A stretch of 64,000 bases of DNA from Cepaea nemoralis (GCA_014155875.1 JACEFZ010001417.1:62001-126000), one strand, 5' to 3'; positions 37,961 to 49,584 are shown, numbered from the stretch's first letter. The notes: generated by a model from the sequence alone, not told the origin. Program-made: numbers and translations.

Positions 37961-38439
37961 AAAAATATACTGCTTATAAAAATTACTATGTAAAAAGTAA
38001 ACTTGTGTTTCTTGTTCTTGTCGAGTTAATCATTATAAGGTGGTTATACAATAATGTACATTTCATCGCTCTTATTTAATCGACAGTTAGCAATTATATC
38101 ACGGCATATACCAAATTTATTACCGTATTTCCCCATTCAGATCTACTTTAATGTATAATTATCACATAGTTTGTCCCAAGCATTGCCCACATATGTCCCA
38201 CATATTGTCCCAAGAAGTTTCCTGTTATAGGTCTCTTTGAATTTCTTCTTCTTCTTCGTTCATCCGGATTTTTTTTTCCGGATGTGACTGCGTTGTGCCT
38301 GTTTACAGCAGAGCTGCGTTCTTGTGCCGTCAGGCCGACACATCCGACTTCTGCGGGCATTTGTTGACCGGGTTAACCTTCCCGGTTTTTGAATTTGATA
38401 TCGCCTTCACGTTTTGTAGCCCAGCATTGATGCATTTAT

Positions 38440-38690
38440 TTTGCATATCCTTTACAGGACATCGCTGTCAACACCAGCATTTCTGCCACTGTGATTTCTT
38501 GACAAGTTTACTTCAGTAGTTTGCCATTGATTTCTGAACAACCGGCACTGATACCAACGCAAAACCAACGCAACGCGGTCTGCTGCCAAATCGCGCGTAG
38601 CTGTATTTCGAACACGGGTATACGGGATTGTGAACAGCGTCCGTAATCCCTTCGTAATGGAGACCGGCCAATGATGAATAGGTGGCATAC
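38440..38690 (-). mobile_element. tRNA-derived SINE (family S1), block B only
   Basis: Shows the S1 3' part TTTACAGGACATCGCTGTCAA, a core CAGTAGTTTGCCATTG and a box B-like ATTTCGAACACGGG on the reverse strand, ending near GGAGACCGGCC. Block A (10,440-10,500) has no room for it. Confidence 0.75.
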
Positions 38691-38959
38691 ATTGCCATCA
38701 CTTTGGCAAGTGACGAGTCCACGCGACAGAGTCGTGCTCGACTGTGCTCATGATATTACCAGATCAATTCGGAGTCAACTTCGCTAGCGTGCACACCAAG
38801 GCTGATTTTATAGTCAATTGTATATTCTGTAGTTTGCCATTGATTTAAACTTGTCGAAGTCAACATTTAGATCCAACCTAATGCCCATGAAGGGCCTGAA
38901 CCACCTACCTCGTAATCTGCAAATCGGACGTTTAAGAGCGAATGCTTCTATAATTTCGA

Positions 38960-38962
<3 letters not shown>

Positions 38963-39041
<79 letters not shown>

Positions 39042-39060
39042 ATGTGTGTATGTGTGTGTT
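38963..39060. repeat. (TA)n / (TG)n microsatellite
   Basis: About 60 bp of TA followed by TG repeats. It corresponds to 11,034-11,160 in block A. Confidence 0.95.
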
Positions 39061-39117
39061 TGTAGGCGTCCGTGTTCAAGGGATAGTGAAAATAATATTA
39101 CAATAAACAAATTAAAA

Positions 39118-39325
39118 TTAAGTTGCATGTCCTTCACAGGACGTAGCAGTCAACCCCAGTATTTTCGCTGTTCGTGATTCCTGGGCAAATTTTACGTTCA
39201 GTAGTTTGCCATTGCTTTCTGAACGACTGGCTCCTATACCTTTTTCGAAAAAACCAGCACCGCTGTGTTTCGAACCCGGGTATACGGGCTCATAAACCGC
39301 GTTTGCAAGCCCTTTAAGGACATTC
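39118..39325 (-). mobile_element. tRNA-derived SINE (family S1), block B only
   Basis: It has the S1 body, with CAGTAGTTTGCCATTGCTTTCTG and box B-like TTTCGAACCCGGGT on the reverse strand. In block A (11,205-11,222) the flanking sequences are nearly joined. Confidence 0.75.
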
Positions 39326-39329
39326 GTAT

Positions 39330-40350
39330 TTGAAGTTAACCCAAGGCAATTTGAGTGCAGATCGCTTAGTGATGAAGTTCACAACAGAATGGGTGCCGGT
39401 AGTTCAGAAATCGTTGTCAAACTAATGAAAAGAAAATACTGTTATACCTAGAAAAGGAAAATCAATTATACGGTTGGGTTGATTGTGAAATCATAGGGAC
39501 TAAATATACATGAGGATAAGTGGACAACCCTGCTGTTCTGGAGAATAAGCCAGATACTTTTATCATGACAGTCTGAAATGGCTGTCAGAGGCAGAGGTAA
39601 AAGGCCCTATGATGATAAGCAAACACAGAAATTACTGCATGACCACTGCAACCGAAGACATTGAAATTGGCTATGTTGAGGAGAATGCTCCAGAACGTTT
39701 ATTAGAGGAAGAACGGCCAGAAATATATTGTCTGAAGAAATTGACGTCGCCAGGCGTTGACGATATACCACCAGAATTAGTTTAATCTGGAGAAAAAGAC
39801 CGCGTCCATATCTATCATGCTCTAAGTGTGAGTGTCTGGAAGAGCGCCTTTTAACCTCAAACATGGATGAGTAAAATCTACAACCCCCTCCGAAAGTAAT
39901 GAATTGTCAATCTGTTCACCTGCTATCGTACATATCACACATTTAAGTTATATTAGCAAAATCCTCATGCGAATCACCAAGAAGAAAATTCAAAGTAATG
40001 TAGTATATAAATTACACGAATGACAGGCAGGTTTGAGACAGGACATATTGTCAATATGGGAACCATCTTTGAGACATTTATCTAGCACAAGGTAGATCTT
40101 CATATTTGTTTCATGGATTACAGAAAGGTCTTCGACTGTGTTCAACATTAGAAAGTGTAGAAGATCATGGTGAATATTGGATTTTCTGTACCACAGATGC
40201 ATTTTAGTAAATCAGTATGGTATGAATAACAAGCAACTGTCGGATAAGCCGGTCTAATTTAAAGCTGGTTTGAGCTGCAAAGAACCTGGATGGCAGAGTT
40301 ACTTCCCTTCACTTGGAAAACTACAGAAATGACAACTGATACGTCAGAGC
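39330..40350 (+). pseudogene. LINE reverse transcriptase relic (partner of 11,300-12,180)
   Basis: Contains readable TSPGVDDIPPELV-like sequence near 39,745-39,785 and a motif A region DYRKVFDCVQH near 40,115-40,150, in broken frames. It shares stops and layout with the block A copy. Confidence 0.6.
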
Positions 40351-40365
40351 TATGTGATTGATTGA

Positions 40366-40840
40366 TTGATTGATTGATCTAGGAACCGACATCACAGCAT
40401 TCGGGACATTCCCATAAGCGCTCCGTCTCCATCCTCAGTAGCCAGCGAAGAGTTCCAACACTAATAGTTCCAGTAGCAATCTGATTATATGTCCGTCTCG
40501 CCTTTCCTCCGAGCGCCGAGCGTCGGCCAGAACCCCTCATCACACCTCGTTGTCTCATTCTTACCAGACCATGGTGCTCCATCTGCTCCTCCGAGGTGTA
40601 CACGTGCTCCCACAAGGCCGCAACCACGTCTGCCTTGTCATGCATCAATACTCCACCAAATGTTGCCGAGCCAGCCAATCTGTCCGCCTGTTCATTCCCC
40701 AGCACACCGGCATGCCCAGGAGAAAAGATCCAGGTGATGCTTACTACCCGTGACCTCCGAAGCGAAGCAAGCCACTCTGCACGAAGCCTACCTGTTCTCA
40801 CCCTTCTCAGCATACTTTCTGAGTCAGTTACAATCACAAT
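40366..40840 (-). pseudogene. 5'-truncated RNH-LINE with (TCAA)n-type tail
   Basis: The reverse ORF of 152 codons (40,379-40,837) is the best-preserved 3' end of this LINE family here. It reads DSESMLRRVRTG ... then WIFSPGHAGVLGNEQADRLA (end of RNase H), a linker with QMEHHGLVRMRQRG, and a C-terminus TERLWECPECCDVGS, with the stop directly next to the (TCAA)n-type tail. A very short 3' UTR is thus a family trait. It is absent from block A. The target duplication is not clear because a GT/ATGT-rich stretch adjoins it. Confidence 0.85.
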
Positions 40841-41014
40841 GTGTGTATGTATCGTGTTTTCTATGTATGTATGTATGGATAGGTATAGTCAACAAAGGTG
40901 GTATAAGAAATAAAATATTCTAAGATGATTATTTTAGGAGTATACGCAATACATGCTATTCTCAGATTATACAGAGTAAAGTTTCGCCACAGTGATATCT
41001 AAAGAGGCAGGGAA

Positions 41015-41412
41015 AGCACTAGGGCTGAGTAGTCTCGAGGTATGGTGTCCGTCTCGAGTGTTGGAGGTACTAGGTTCAAGTCCCGGTGAGGGCCGGGAAT
41101 TTTTCACGTGGACTTCTAGAACAAAATTTCCCCTGGTCTCTAGGTATTGAGATCGGACTCCCGTGTGTATTGTTGCGGACGTAACAACTCCCTTGGCAGT
41201 TGGAAATCGAAAAAGAGTAGCCTGACGGCGCTGCCCATTTAAAATGTCGAGTTAAAATCCACTCAAATTATTTCAGGATCCTCGCCGGTGCTGCGGAGCT
41301 CGTGCACCGAGCTAAGATTCTCCGGAATCAGGCTGGAGTTAGGAGTAGAACGGAGCACTTATGGGTTACACCCGTGTGCCGTGATGTTGATCGGTCGACT
41401 TAACTGAACTAA
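41015..41412 (+). mobile_element. SINE (family S3) with LINE-derived 3' end
   Basis: About 400 bp with a tRNA-like head (box B AGGTTCAAGTCCC near 41,070), a body with TCCGGAATCAGGCTGGAGTT, and a 3' end reading GAGCACTTATGGGTTACACC ... GATCGGTCGACT followed by an AACTA-type tail. The 3' end resembles the end of the I/Jockey-like LINEs at 9,070-9,150 and 49,745-49,800. It is absent from block A at this position. Confidence 0.75.
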
Positions 41413-41417
41413 ACTAT

Positions 41418-41505
41418 CTTATAGAAAGCACTAATACAATGGAAAGCACTAATACAATGGAAAGCACTAATACAATGGAAAGCACTAATACAATGGAAAG
41501 CAGTG
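41418..41505. repeat. 18-bp tandem repeat
   Basis: About four to five near-perfect units of AATACAATGGAAAGCACT directly after the S3 SINE. It is absent from block A. Confidence 0.9.
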
Positions 41506-41549
41506 AGTTGGAGAATAATAACGACAAGAGTTAGAACCACAAAAAGAAA

Positions 41550-42200
41550 GTAAAAATAAATGTAAGCCAGTGTTATGCATCCCCAAATGACAAGAATGAA
41601 CCGATTAAGATTCAATATTACATGAAACTCTAAAGAATTATATGCAAACTTAGAAGAATGAAGTATCTTAATTTTGAGGCAGGACCTGAATGCCAATGTA
41701 GAATAGGATAAAACCGGCTATCAGGCTATCAAAATGTCATGGGCAAACACAGACATTGGGTTAAGTTAGTTGCATATCTTTTACAGGACGTTACAGTCAA
41801 CCCCATTTGTTTTTTATTTTATTGTTCATGGTTTCATGACACGTTTACTTTCAATAGTTTGATATTGTTTTCTGTAAGACCGGCTTTCATAACATTGAAT
41901 AGTAAACCAAAGCAAGGCGGTCTGCTTCCAAATCGCCTGCAGACGTATTTCGAACGGGGTATGCGGGATTGCGAATTGCATCACTAAACCCTTCACCACA
42001 AGAACTGGGGCATTGAATGAAAACGGAGCGTTAAGCGCCAATATCTGCAATTTCATTACGTCATAAGCGAAAGTGTTTTTCGGAGTAAAATAATACCGAA
42101 TATAACGTGGACTTCACAAGATCATAAAAACAGAAAATTAAATTGACTACATCTGTATTATCGAGAAATCTAGGTAATCTCTACATGATGTAACAGTTTA
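41550..42200 (+). pseudogene. LINE endonuclease relic with old SINE (partner of 12,215-13,000)
   Basis: It aligns with the block A endonuclease relic, including the S1 SINE at 41,775-42,005 on the reverse strand at the same place. It has more stops and is not functional. Confidence 0.55.
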
Positions 42201-42334
42201 TAGGGCACAGATGTTGATAGAGATAGTGATCTAAGTAAGTAAATTTTAGCTACAATTGAAGAGGCACATAACATATAAATTAGTAACAAGTAGTATCTCA
42301 TAAATCAAGAAAATTAATAAATCTTATGTCTTAA

Positions 42335-43110
42335 ACCTGAATAGGTACTCCACAGGATTTATAAAGCGCCACTGCGAACAGAACAAACCAAAACCAGACG
42401 AAACGAGTCCCTAAACTCAAGGTAGACATCCAGCTAACCTTTCGAGGGGATGACGTGATGCAACGTCTACAAGACCGGCTCATTACAGCAGTAGGCCGAA
42501 CATTCTGTACTGCAACTCCCGTCATTAGGTGCAGAACCATACCGATTCCCACCCCAGCAGTAAAAGAGCCTGTTCCTCTGTACGCCAAAAACAATTGTAT
42601 TTAACAATTCACATGTAGGTGCCAGTCTACATTCATCGGCAGAACAGAGCGGCAGTTGAACAAAAAAGTTGCTGAACACAACCTCAATGGGTCGACAAGA
42701 TACTACACACAGGCGACGGGAGCTTAGTGGGGCCGACACATAGGAAGCTTCCCGCTTCATCAATTTCTAGGCATATGCTAGAAAGCGGCCATGTGATTGA
42801 TAGAGACAGTTCCTTTCGCGTGTTGTTTAACACAAACAATACTCGCTTGGTTAAGTTTGCAGAAGTCATAATGAATAATCTACACAGGCCAGTTTTGTGC
42901 AAACAGAAAGACATGTTAGTCATTTTAAAATTACCGTGGTAGACAATTGACATTAATGTGCGAACATGTGCATATTTCAGCTTGAATGATTTATCTAGTT
43001 ATTTTACTTATGTTTTGTGAATTCTGCAGTATGCACCTGACGAGATACAGCGAAATATGCCAGGCAATAAATCGTGCAATCAATTGTTTGTGTCTTCGTT
43101 ATTTAAATAA
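42335..43110 (+). pseudogene. Penelope-like element C-terminus (GIY-YIG domain)
   Basis: In forward translation KVDIQLTFRGDDVMQRL precedes LITAVGRTFC. A decayed GIY-YIG-type endonuclease segment follows: a Cys pair in FTCRCQSTFIGRTERQL, then KKVAEHN, interrupted by stops at about 42,600 and 42,725. The C-terminus is ISRHMLESGHVIDRDSSFRV ... PVLCKQKDMLV, closing at 42,942. An ACCTGACGAGATACAGCGAA stretch near 43,032 resembles the 3' region of such elements. No RT is present, so it is 5'-truncated. It is absent from block A. CTTAAACCT and its complement AGGTTTAAG lie near the two ends. Confidence 0.75.
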
Positions 43111-43739
43111 ATAAAGGTTTAAGGTGAGAGTCTCTAATAAGTGCAAGGCCCTACAGTTAGTAGAAAGTTATTTGAGGAGACTGCTAGCAGTAGGATACAA
43201 ACTTCTGAAACGAATCATATAATGAAGTCAGTGGAAATTAAAATAAAAAAGGAAATTAAAATATACAGCAAGAAAATTCCCTGAAATTCTTTAACAATAG
43301 AAGAAAAAAAAAAAGGCAGATTAAAATATTGAAAAAATCAACAAACAGCTACAAAAGTCAGAGCTCAAGAAATATGCGTGCAGATTAACACAGACGTTAG
43401 GAAGCCGAGAAAGACGGATGCAATCATTATTTACATGACCCAGCTGGAGAGGCCAAAAAAGCAGCGTCAAAAGGAAACCTCAAAAACCGTTAATGCACCC
43501 GAAGAAGAATAGAGGGAAATTGCAATCAAAGTGGACATGTCGTGAATAGAAACTGTAAATTTGTTATAAACGTTAAAGAACAATTAAAGAGATGGGATGA
43601 ATACTTTAACCAACTTCCGAATAGACCAGCAGCAGATGACTCCTCAGCTCTAGCACCACATCAAAAGTCTCAACTGCTTGTTGATACCCGACTCTTTGTA
43701 AGACATTTCACTGATGACGTATGCTATTTCCATTTTCAG

Positions 43740-43805
43740 TGGTTGTCTGTCTGCTTGCCTACCTGCCTGTTTGCCTGCCTGCCTGCCTGCCTGTCTATCT
43801 TTCTC
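43740..43805. repeat. (TGCC)n-like repeat
   Basis: CTGCCTGCC-type units, the counterpart of 14,095-14,122 in block A. Confidence 0.8.
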
Positions 43806-44409
43806 TGTTGAAGTCCATTAATGTGTCCGTTCGATTGATTATCTTTTGTTTGTTTATGTGTCTGTATCAGATGACACATTATTGATAGCTCAAAATGCAA
43901 ATGATCCACAACTACTTCTGGAAATTTTTTTCTTACTTCAGACTATTTTTTTCTTGAATATCAATAAGACAGTAATAATGGCTATAACAAAGAGAAGGAT
44001 TTCACCATAATTTGATATAATAAAATAAAGGAAAATGGTTAACCGGGGTAACACATTTAAATACCTAGAGGCAATTATACCAGCAGATGGAAGATGTGTT
44101 ACCGAGATCTAGAACAGATTGTGTTTTAATTGTTTTCTCCGCAGTGTGACATAATGTGAAATTTGTGTCAGCACGTTTGTTTTTATTTCAAATACCCACG
44201 TGTGATTCTCTCAGCTGAAGTAAGTTGTTTGGGTGGAGTAATTTTTCCGTACTGTTACAACATGGCTGGTCAGTGACATTCTTCAGTACGCATTCAAGCC
44301 TCTTACATTGTGCTGATAATCATCTAGTGCCCAGTCGACTGACGTGTGATCATGCGTCTACACATCGTGTAGTCTCCAACAGCATATATCAATTTGTGCG
44401 CTAACGCGC

Positions 44410-44997
44410 TTTCTTGCTATAACATTTGGTGGAACTGCGGTAAAGCTGTGAAAGTTTAAACAATATATAATGACACAAAGTAGTGCAGCCTTACATAACA
44501 GAGTTACGACACATACAGAACGTTGCGGCGGTTAGCCTTCATCAGCAAACAAACACATTCACAAACACAACATACAGTCAAGGAGAACTCCTGTGACTAC
44601 ATTAGAAGGTGATGACAGGACGAGAGGAACAAATGCATGGGAAAATGGAAGCAATGAAGAGGAAACGAGAATTGACGAAATGTTAATTGAAAAGAATGTT
44701 AGTCGAAGAAAATGTTTAATAGAAAAACTGTTTATAGAGAAAAAAAACTGTATACTCACCTCACGTACGGACCTGTGAATGTTTACGGAAATCTCAGGTG
44801 TATTTTTATAACGGTGCTGGATGTTACGGTACAGTGAGCACATAGAAAGAAGGGGGCGGGGTAGGAGGCGTGTAAAATTGACCACGACCCCATTGTGTTG
44901 TTGGTCTGGGTGGACTGGTGTGTAGGAACACGCGTACTTACATAGACACACTTCAACTGACAAAATGCTAGTGTATGTGGACATGCAAGAAGAGAGA

Positions 44998-45073
<76 letters not shown>

Positions 45074-45732
45074 GACAGACAGAGAGAGACAGAGAGAGAC
45101 AGAGAGAGGAAAAGTGCCTGCGACCTACCACATGGGGTATATTGTAACCTACGAAATAGTCAGTATGGTTGCTAGTCATACAACGCGCTTCAGGAGCCCC
45201 TCGCCCAGTCCTAGAGTTGTTGGGGTTGTGTAAGATCCAACCACTGGCAATGCACGTGAAGAAGGTATGCACAGAGAAGCCAGATGTAAGAGGAGAGAGA
45301 GAGGGAGAGAGAGAGTGAGAGAGAGAGCGCGAAAGGGGGGAGAGAGAGGGAGAGAGAGGGAGAAGAGAGAGGGGGAGAGGGAGGGAGAGAGAGACAGAGA
45401 GAGAGATAGAGAGAAAGGGAGAGAGAGAGGGGGAGAGGAAGAGAGAGAGAGGGAGAGAGAGGGAGGGAGAGAGGGGGGAGAGAGAGGGGGAGAGAGAGGG
45501 AGAGAGAGAGGGAGAGAGAGGGGGAGAGAGAGGGAGAGAGAGAGTGAGGGAGGGTGAGAGCGAGAGAGGGGGAGGGCAAGAGAGAGATCAAGGGAGGGAC
45601 AGAAAGCGCGAGAGGGAGTGAGAGAGGGAGAGAGAGAGCGAGAGAGAGAGGGAGTGAGAGAGGAGGAGAGAGAGCGAGAGAGGGGAGAGCGAGAGAGAGA
45701 GGGAGAGAGCGAGAGGGTGAAAGAGAGAGAGG

Positions 45733-45812
<80 letters not shown>

Positions 45813-45961
45813 AACTCAAACACTGGGCGAGAGGCTCCTGAAGTGTACTGTGCAATAATCAACCATACTGACTATTTCATAGGGTACAGTACGAGGGAAA
45901 CGTCGTACACGTAGACCGACGCGCCCAACACGCCTCATGTGGTATATCACAGGCACTTTTC

Positions 45962-45997
<36 letters not shown>

Positions 45998-46655
45998 TTC
46001 TCTCTCTCTCTCCCTCTCTCTCTTTCACCCTCTCGCTCTCTCCCTCTCTCTCTCGCTCTCCCCTCTCTCGCTCTCTCTCCTCCTCTCTCACTCCCTCTCT
46101 CTCTCGCTCTCTCTCTCCCTCTCTCACTCCCTCTCGCGCTTTCTGTCCCTCCCTTGATCTCTCTCTTGCCCTCTCCCTCTCTCGCTCTCACCCTCCCTCA
46201 CTCCCTCTCTCTCCCCCTCTCTCTCCCCTCTCTCTCCCTCCCTCTCTCTCTCCCTCTCTCTCTTCCTCTCCCCTATCTCTCTCCCTTTATCTCTATCTCT
46301 CTCCCTCTCTCTCTCTCCCTCTCTCTCTCCCTCCCTCTCCCCCTCTCTCTTCTCCCTCTCTCTCCCTCTCTCTCCCCCCTTTCGCGCTCTCTCTCTCTCT
46401 CACTCTCTCTCTCCCTCTCTCTCTCCTCTTACATCTGGCTTCTCTGTGCATACCTTCTTCACGTGCATTGCCAGTGGTTGGATCTTACACAACCCCAACA
46501 ACTCTAGGACTGGGCGAGGGGCTCCTGAAGCGCGTTGTATGACTAGCAACCATACTGACTATTTCGTAGGTTACAATATACCCCATGTGGTAGGTCGCAG
46601 GCACTTTTCCTCTCTCTGTCTCTCTCTGTCTCTCTCTGTCTGTCTCTCTCTCTCG

Positions 46656-46709
<54 letters not shown>

Positions 46710-47245
46710 TCTCTCTTCTTGCATGTCCACATACACTAGCATTTTGTCAGTTGAAGTGTGTCTATGTAAGTACGCGTGTTCCTACACACCAGTCCACCCA
46801 GACCAACAACACAATGGGGTCGTGGTCAATTTTACACGCCTCCTACCCCGCCCCCTTCTTTCTATGTGCTCACTGTACCGTAACATCCAGCACCGTTATA
46901 AAAATACACCTGAGATTTCCGTAAACATTCACAGGTCCGTACGTGAGGTGAGTATACAGTTTTTTTCTCTATAAACAGTTTTTCTATTAAACATTTTCTT
47001 CGACTAACATTCTTTTCAATTAACATTTCGTCAATTCTCGTTTCCTCTTCATTGCTTCCATTTTCCCATGCATTTGTTCCTCTCGTCCTGTCATCACCTT
47101 CTAATGTAGTCACAGGAGTTCTCCTTGACTGTATGTTGTGTTTGTGAATGTGTTTGTTTGCTGATGAAGGCTAACCGCCGCAACGTTCTGTATGTGTCGT
47201 AACTCTGTTATGTAAGGCTGCACTACTTTGTTTTCTTGCTATAAC
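44410..47245. mobile_element. Long GA/TC-rich inverted repeat flanked by 14-bp direct repeats
   Basis: The two arms (about 44,476-45,810 and 45,961-47,231) are near-exact reverse complements around an axis near 45,872. Outer to inner, each arm has about 0.5 kb of unique sequence, a pure GA (TC) tract, a 170-bp unit, and about 0.5 kb of degenerate GA (TC) sequence. The 150-bp spacer is a diverged copy of that 170-bp unit. Direct repeats TTTCTTGCTATAAC lie at 44,410-44,423 and 47,232-47,245. 44,424-44,475 has no partner in the other arm. No real gene: the long Glu/Arg or Ser/Leu ORFs are artefacts of the GA repeat. It interrupts sequence that is continuous in block A. Confidence 0.8.
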
Positions 47246-47289
47246 GAAAGGCTACCAAGAACATCTCTCGCTGTCTTCCCATATCTCCC

Positions 47290-47690
47290 ATTCCACTAAA
47301 CTTTCCAGTTGTCACAATATGTTCTAGTTGTTGTCTTCTCATAATGAGGCCACAAATTGATGACTACCTCATTCTGATGTTTGTGATGAAACGTCCTTGT
47401 GTTTTAGCCTCTCTCAAAATATTTAGTTTACTCATTGTGGCTGTCCAAGAAATTTTCGGCATTCTTCTCTAAGTAAAACCACATCTCTGAAACTTCTAGT
47501 GATGACCTCACTTTCTATAACTATTGCATCTATCATTTCCTATAATTTCTTTAGACATGTTGCTATCAAGACGATAACTTCAGGATAACATAAACTATAT
47601 TTATGTCCGTCAACAAGGATACCCACCATATGTTCAAAAGTTCTCATTATAAGCTCACTGTCTAATGACAATAAATCAGGAGACAGCACA
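47290..47690 (-). pseudogene. LINE RT relic (partner of 14,930-15,430)
   Basis: Continues the block A homology after the inverted-repeat insertion. The reverse-strand RT and C-terminal blocks are more decayed than in block A. Confidence 0.55.
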
Positions 47691-48187
47691 TATCATTTGG
47701 CGTTGAAAGATTAATGAAGAGGGAGAGGTTACTGGACAGTTTCAGAGTTACCTCCCATTGGAAAAGGTCTTTTTCGCTTTCGACACAGTTCTCTGAACAT
47801 TCCCAAAAACCTACGGGTTCCAATGATAGCACACGACCTCCAGATCGCGAATGTATATAGATATTTAGCCCATTCTGATCAGGGCGAAGAGCTCCCGTGT
47901 GCGTGTAAAGCACGCTTAAAAATAAACCGGACGCTGCTGATATTATAAACGAGTAAATTGTTAGGATGTTGTCTTAGCAAGATTATTATCGGATAGCTCG
48001 TTTACGTATGGATAGAGACTGATGCCTTGGGTAGTATCTGTCTAGAGAAAGTGAATCTTACATACATGTGAGCCAGAACAAATTGCTCTTTGATTTTGAG
48101 AGAAGCATATCTAAATGCTACTCATGACATCTATTTAAAGAAAGAAAAAATACGAAGAAAGTAAGAAACAGAAAATGGTGCAATCGA

Positions 48188-48239
48188 AGAAGAAGAAGAA
48201 GAAGAAGAAGAAGAAAAGAAGAAGAAGAAGAAGAAGAAG

Positions 48240-48270
<31 letters not shown>
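48188..48270. repeat. (GAA)n microsatellite
   Basis: About 80 bp of GAA/AAG units upstream of receptor 3; block A has a CA array near the same place. Confidence 0.95.
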
Positions 48271-48271
<1 letters not shown>

Positions 48272-48536
48272 GATGAAGGTGATGAGTCAGTCACTTTCCA
48301 CATTCATGTTTGTTTGCATTAAGCAAAATTATAATTACAAAGTTAATTTGAACTATTTTATTAGATGATTTGATAATTAATTGTTACTGCAATTAAATTC
48401 AGGAAGGAATAATTTGTATTAAATTAGAAGTTCTCTAAATTGGTTATTTTATAGATTGCCATGAACAGGCCTGAAATTCATTATTGACTGAAAAAAAAAC
48501 AGCCCTTGCCAGTATACTCTTCATGACGCTTAAGAG

Positions 48537-49553
48537 ATGAACAAAACGGTGTATTTAGTAAAAATGGATCCATTAACTACAGAAGAGAGCAACATATTCC
48601 GACTGGTCAATTTAGCTACATTAGCCTCGCTGATTGCTCTGTTTGGAATCTTCAGCAACATCATTAACATGATTGTGTTTCACAAACAAGGATTCACAAC
48701 AACTGTCAACATTAGCTTTTTTGCGCTAGCTTTGTCAGACTTCTTGTGTCTCATAACATTAGAATGGTATAATATTTGTGTGAACCCGTACATGGAGACA
48801 GACATTGTTCCATTTGTTCCTACAGAATTTCAATATTTGACAGTAGGTTCATGTTTTCATGTTTGCTTTAGTCGTATCACCAGCTGGATCACTGTTTACA
48901 TCACGGCTGAGAGATGCCTGAGTGTTGTTCTACCTATGAAAGTCAAACAGTTCGTTTCTTCTAGAATAACCACGTTTACCATGTGCATCATTTTTATTAT
49001 TAATATAATGACTCTTTCGCCGCTGTATTGTATTGCATATTTAGACTGGAAATTTGTTCCCAAAAGAAATAGGACGTTAATTGGACTTGTATACAGAAGG
49101 TTTTACAAGGAAACTGAATCTTTAATTTATTTACTAACTTCAGTATCAGGAATGTTGTCGTTTGTAGCAGTCATACTGCTGACCACTTTCCTTACCATCA
49201 AACTCGGACAAAAATCTAACTGGCAGAATTTAGCCTCAGCCAACAACACACATTCCGAGGCCAGATCTCTTCGGGACAAAAAGACAATGAAGATGGTCGT
49301 GATGATAGCTGTTATTCTTATTGTATGTTACACCCCGGGAGCTATTCTCTCCTTGGTAACCTTATTCGAACCCGAATTTATCCTTGTAGGGAAGTTAATG
49401 AATTCTTTCTTTGCTGCTTGGTCCTTTGCATTAGTTTTCAACGCCATCAACTCCAGCGTGAACATGTTGCTGTACTACACTATGAGCACCAAGTACAGGG
49501 AGACGTTCCATCAACTCTTCGCATACTGTAGGATCAGTAACTTAAGTATATGA
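48537..49553 (+). CDS. Chemosensory-type rhodopsin-like GPCR 3 (intact, intronless)
   Basis: Open frame of 338 codons. Approximate helices by residue: TM1 27-49 (GIFSNIINMIVF), TM2 57-78 (LALSDFLCL), TM3 103-125 ending AERCLSVVLP, TM4 145-167, TM5 200-222, TM6 252-275 (VCYTPGAI), TM7 290-312 (NSSVNMLLYY). The C-tail is KYRETF. The DRY, CWxP and NPxxY motifs are replaced by ERC, CYTP and NSSVNxLLYY, shared with receptors 1 and 2, so these are family traits. The role is inferred to be detecting external chemicals at the plasma membrane through a G protein. Met at 48,537 or the second Met (MDPLTTEES, 48,564) could start. It lies in block B, opposite the broken receptor 2. About 20 bp after the stop a LINE fragment has inserted. 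Confidence 0.9.
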   Translation: MNKTVYLVKMDPLTTEESNIFRLVNLATLASLIALFGIFSNIINMIVFHKQGFTTTVNISFFALALSDFLCLITLEWYNICVNPYMETDIVPFVPTEFQYLTVGSCFHVCFSRITSWITVYITAERCLSVVLPMKVKQFVSSRITTFTMCIIFIINIMTLSPLYCIAYLDWKFVPKRNRTLIGLVYRRFYKETESLIYLLTSVSGMLSFVAVILLTTFLTIKLGQKSNWQNLASANNTHSEARSLRDKKTMKMVVMIAVILIVCYTPGAILSLVTLFEPEFILVGKLMNSFFAAWSFALVFNAINSSVNMLLYYTMSTKYRETFHQLFAYCRISNLSI

Positions 49554-49584
49554 CAATATTACACGTCTTCAATATACTGATATG

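Noticed and set aside
41418..41505. CRISPR-like array
   Set aside because: Contiguous 18-bp tandem repeat without spacers, in a eukaryotic context.
44559..46742. Long Ser/Leu- or Arg/Glu-repeat ORFs up to 237 codons on both strands
   Set aside because: They are translations of GA/TC microsatellite in every frame; no codon bias or start context, and they mirror each other because of the inverted repeat.
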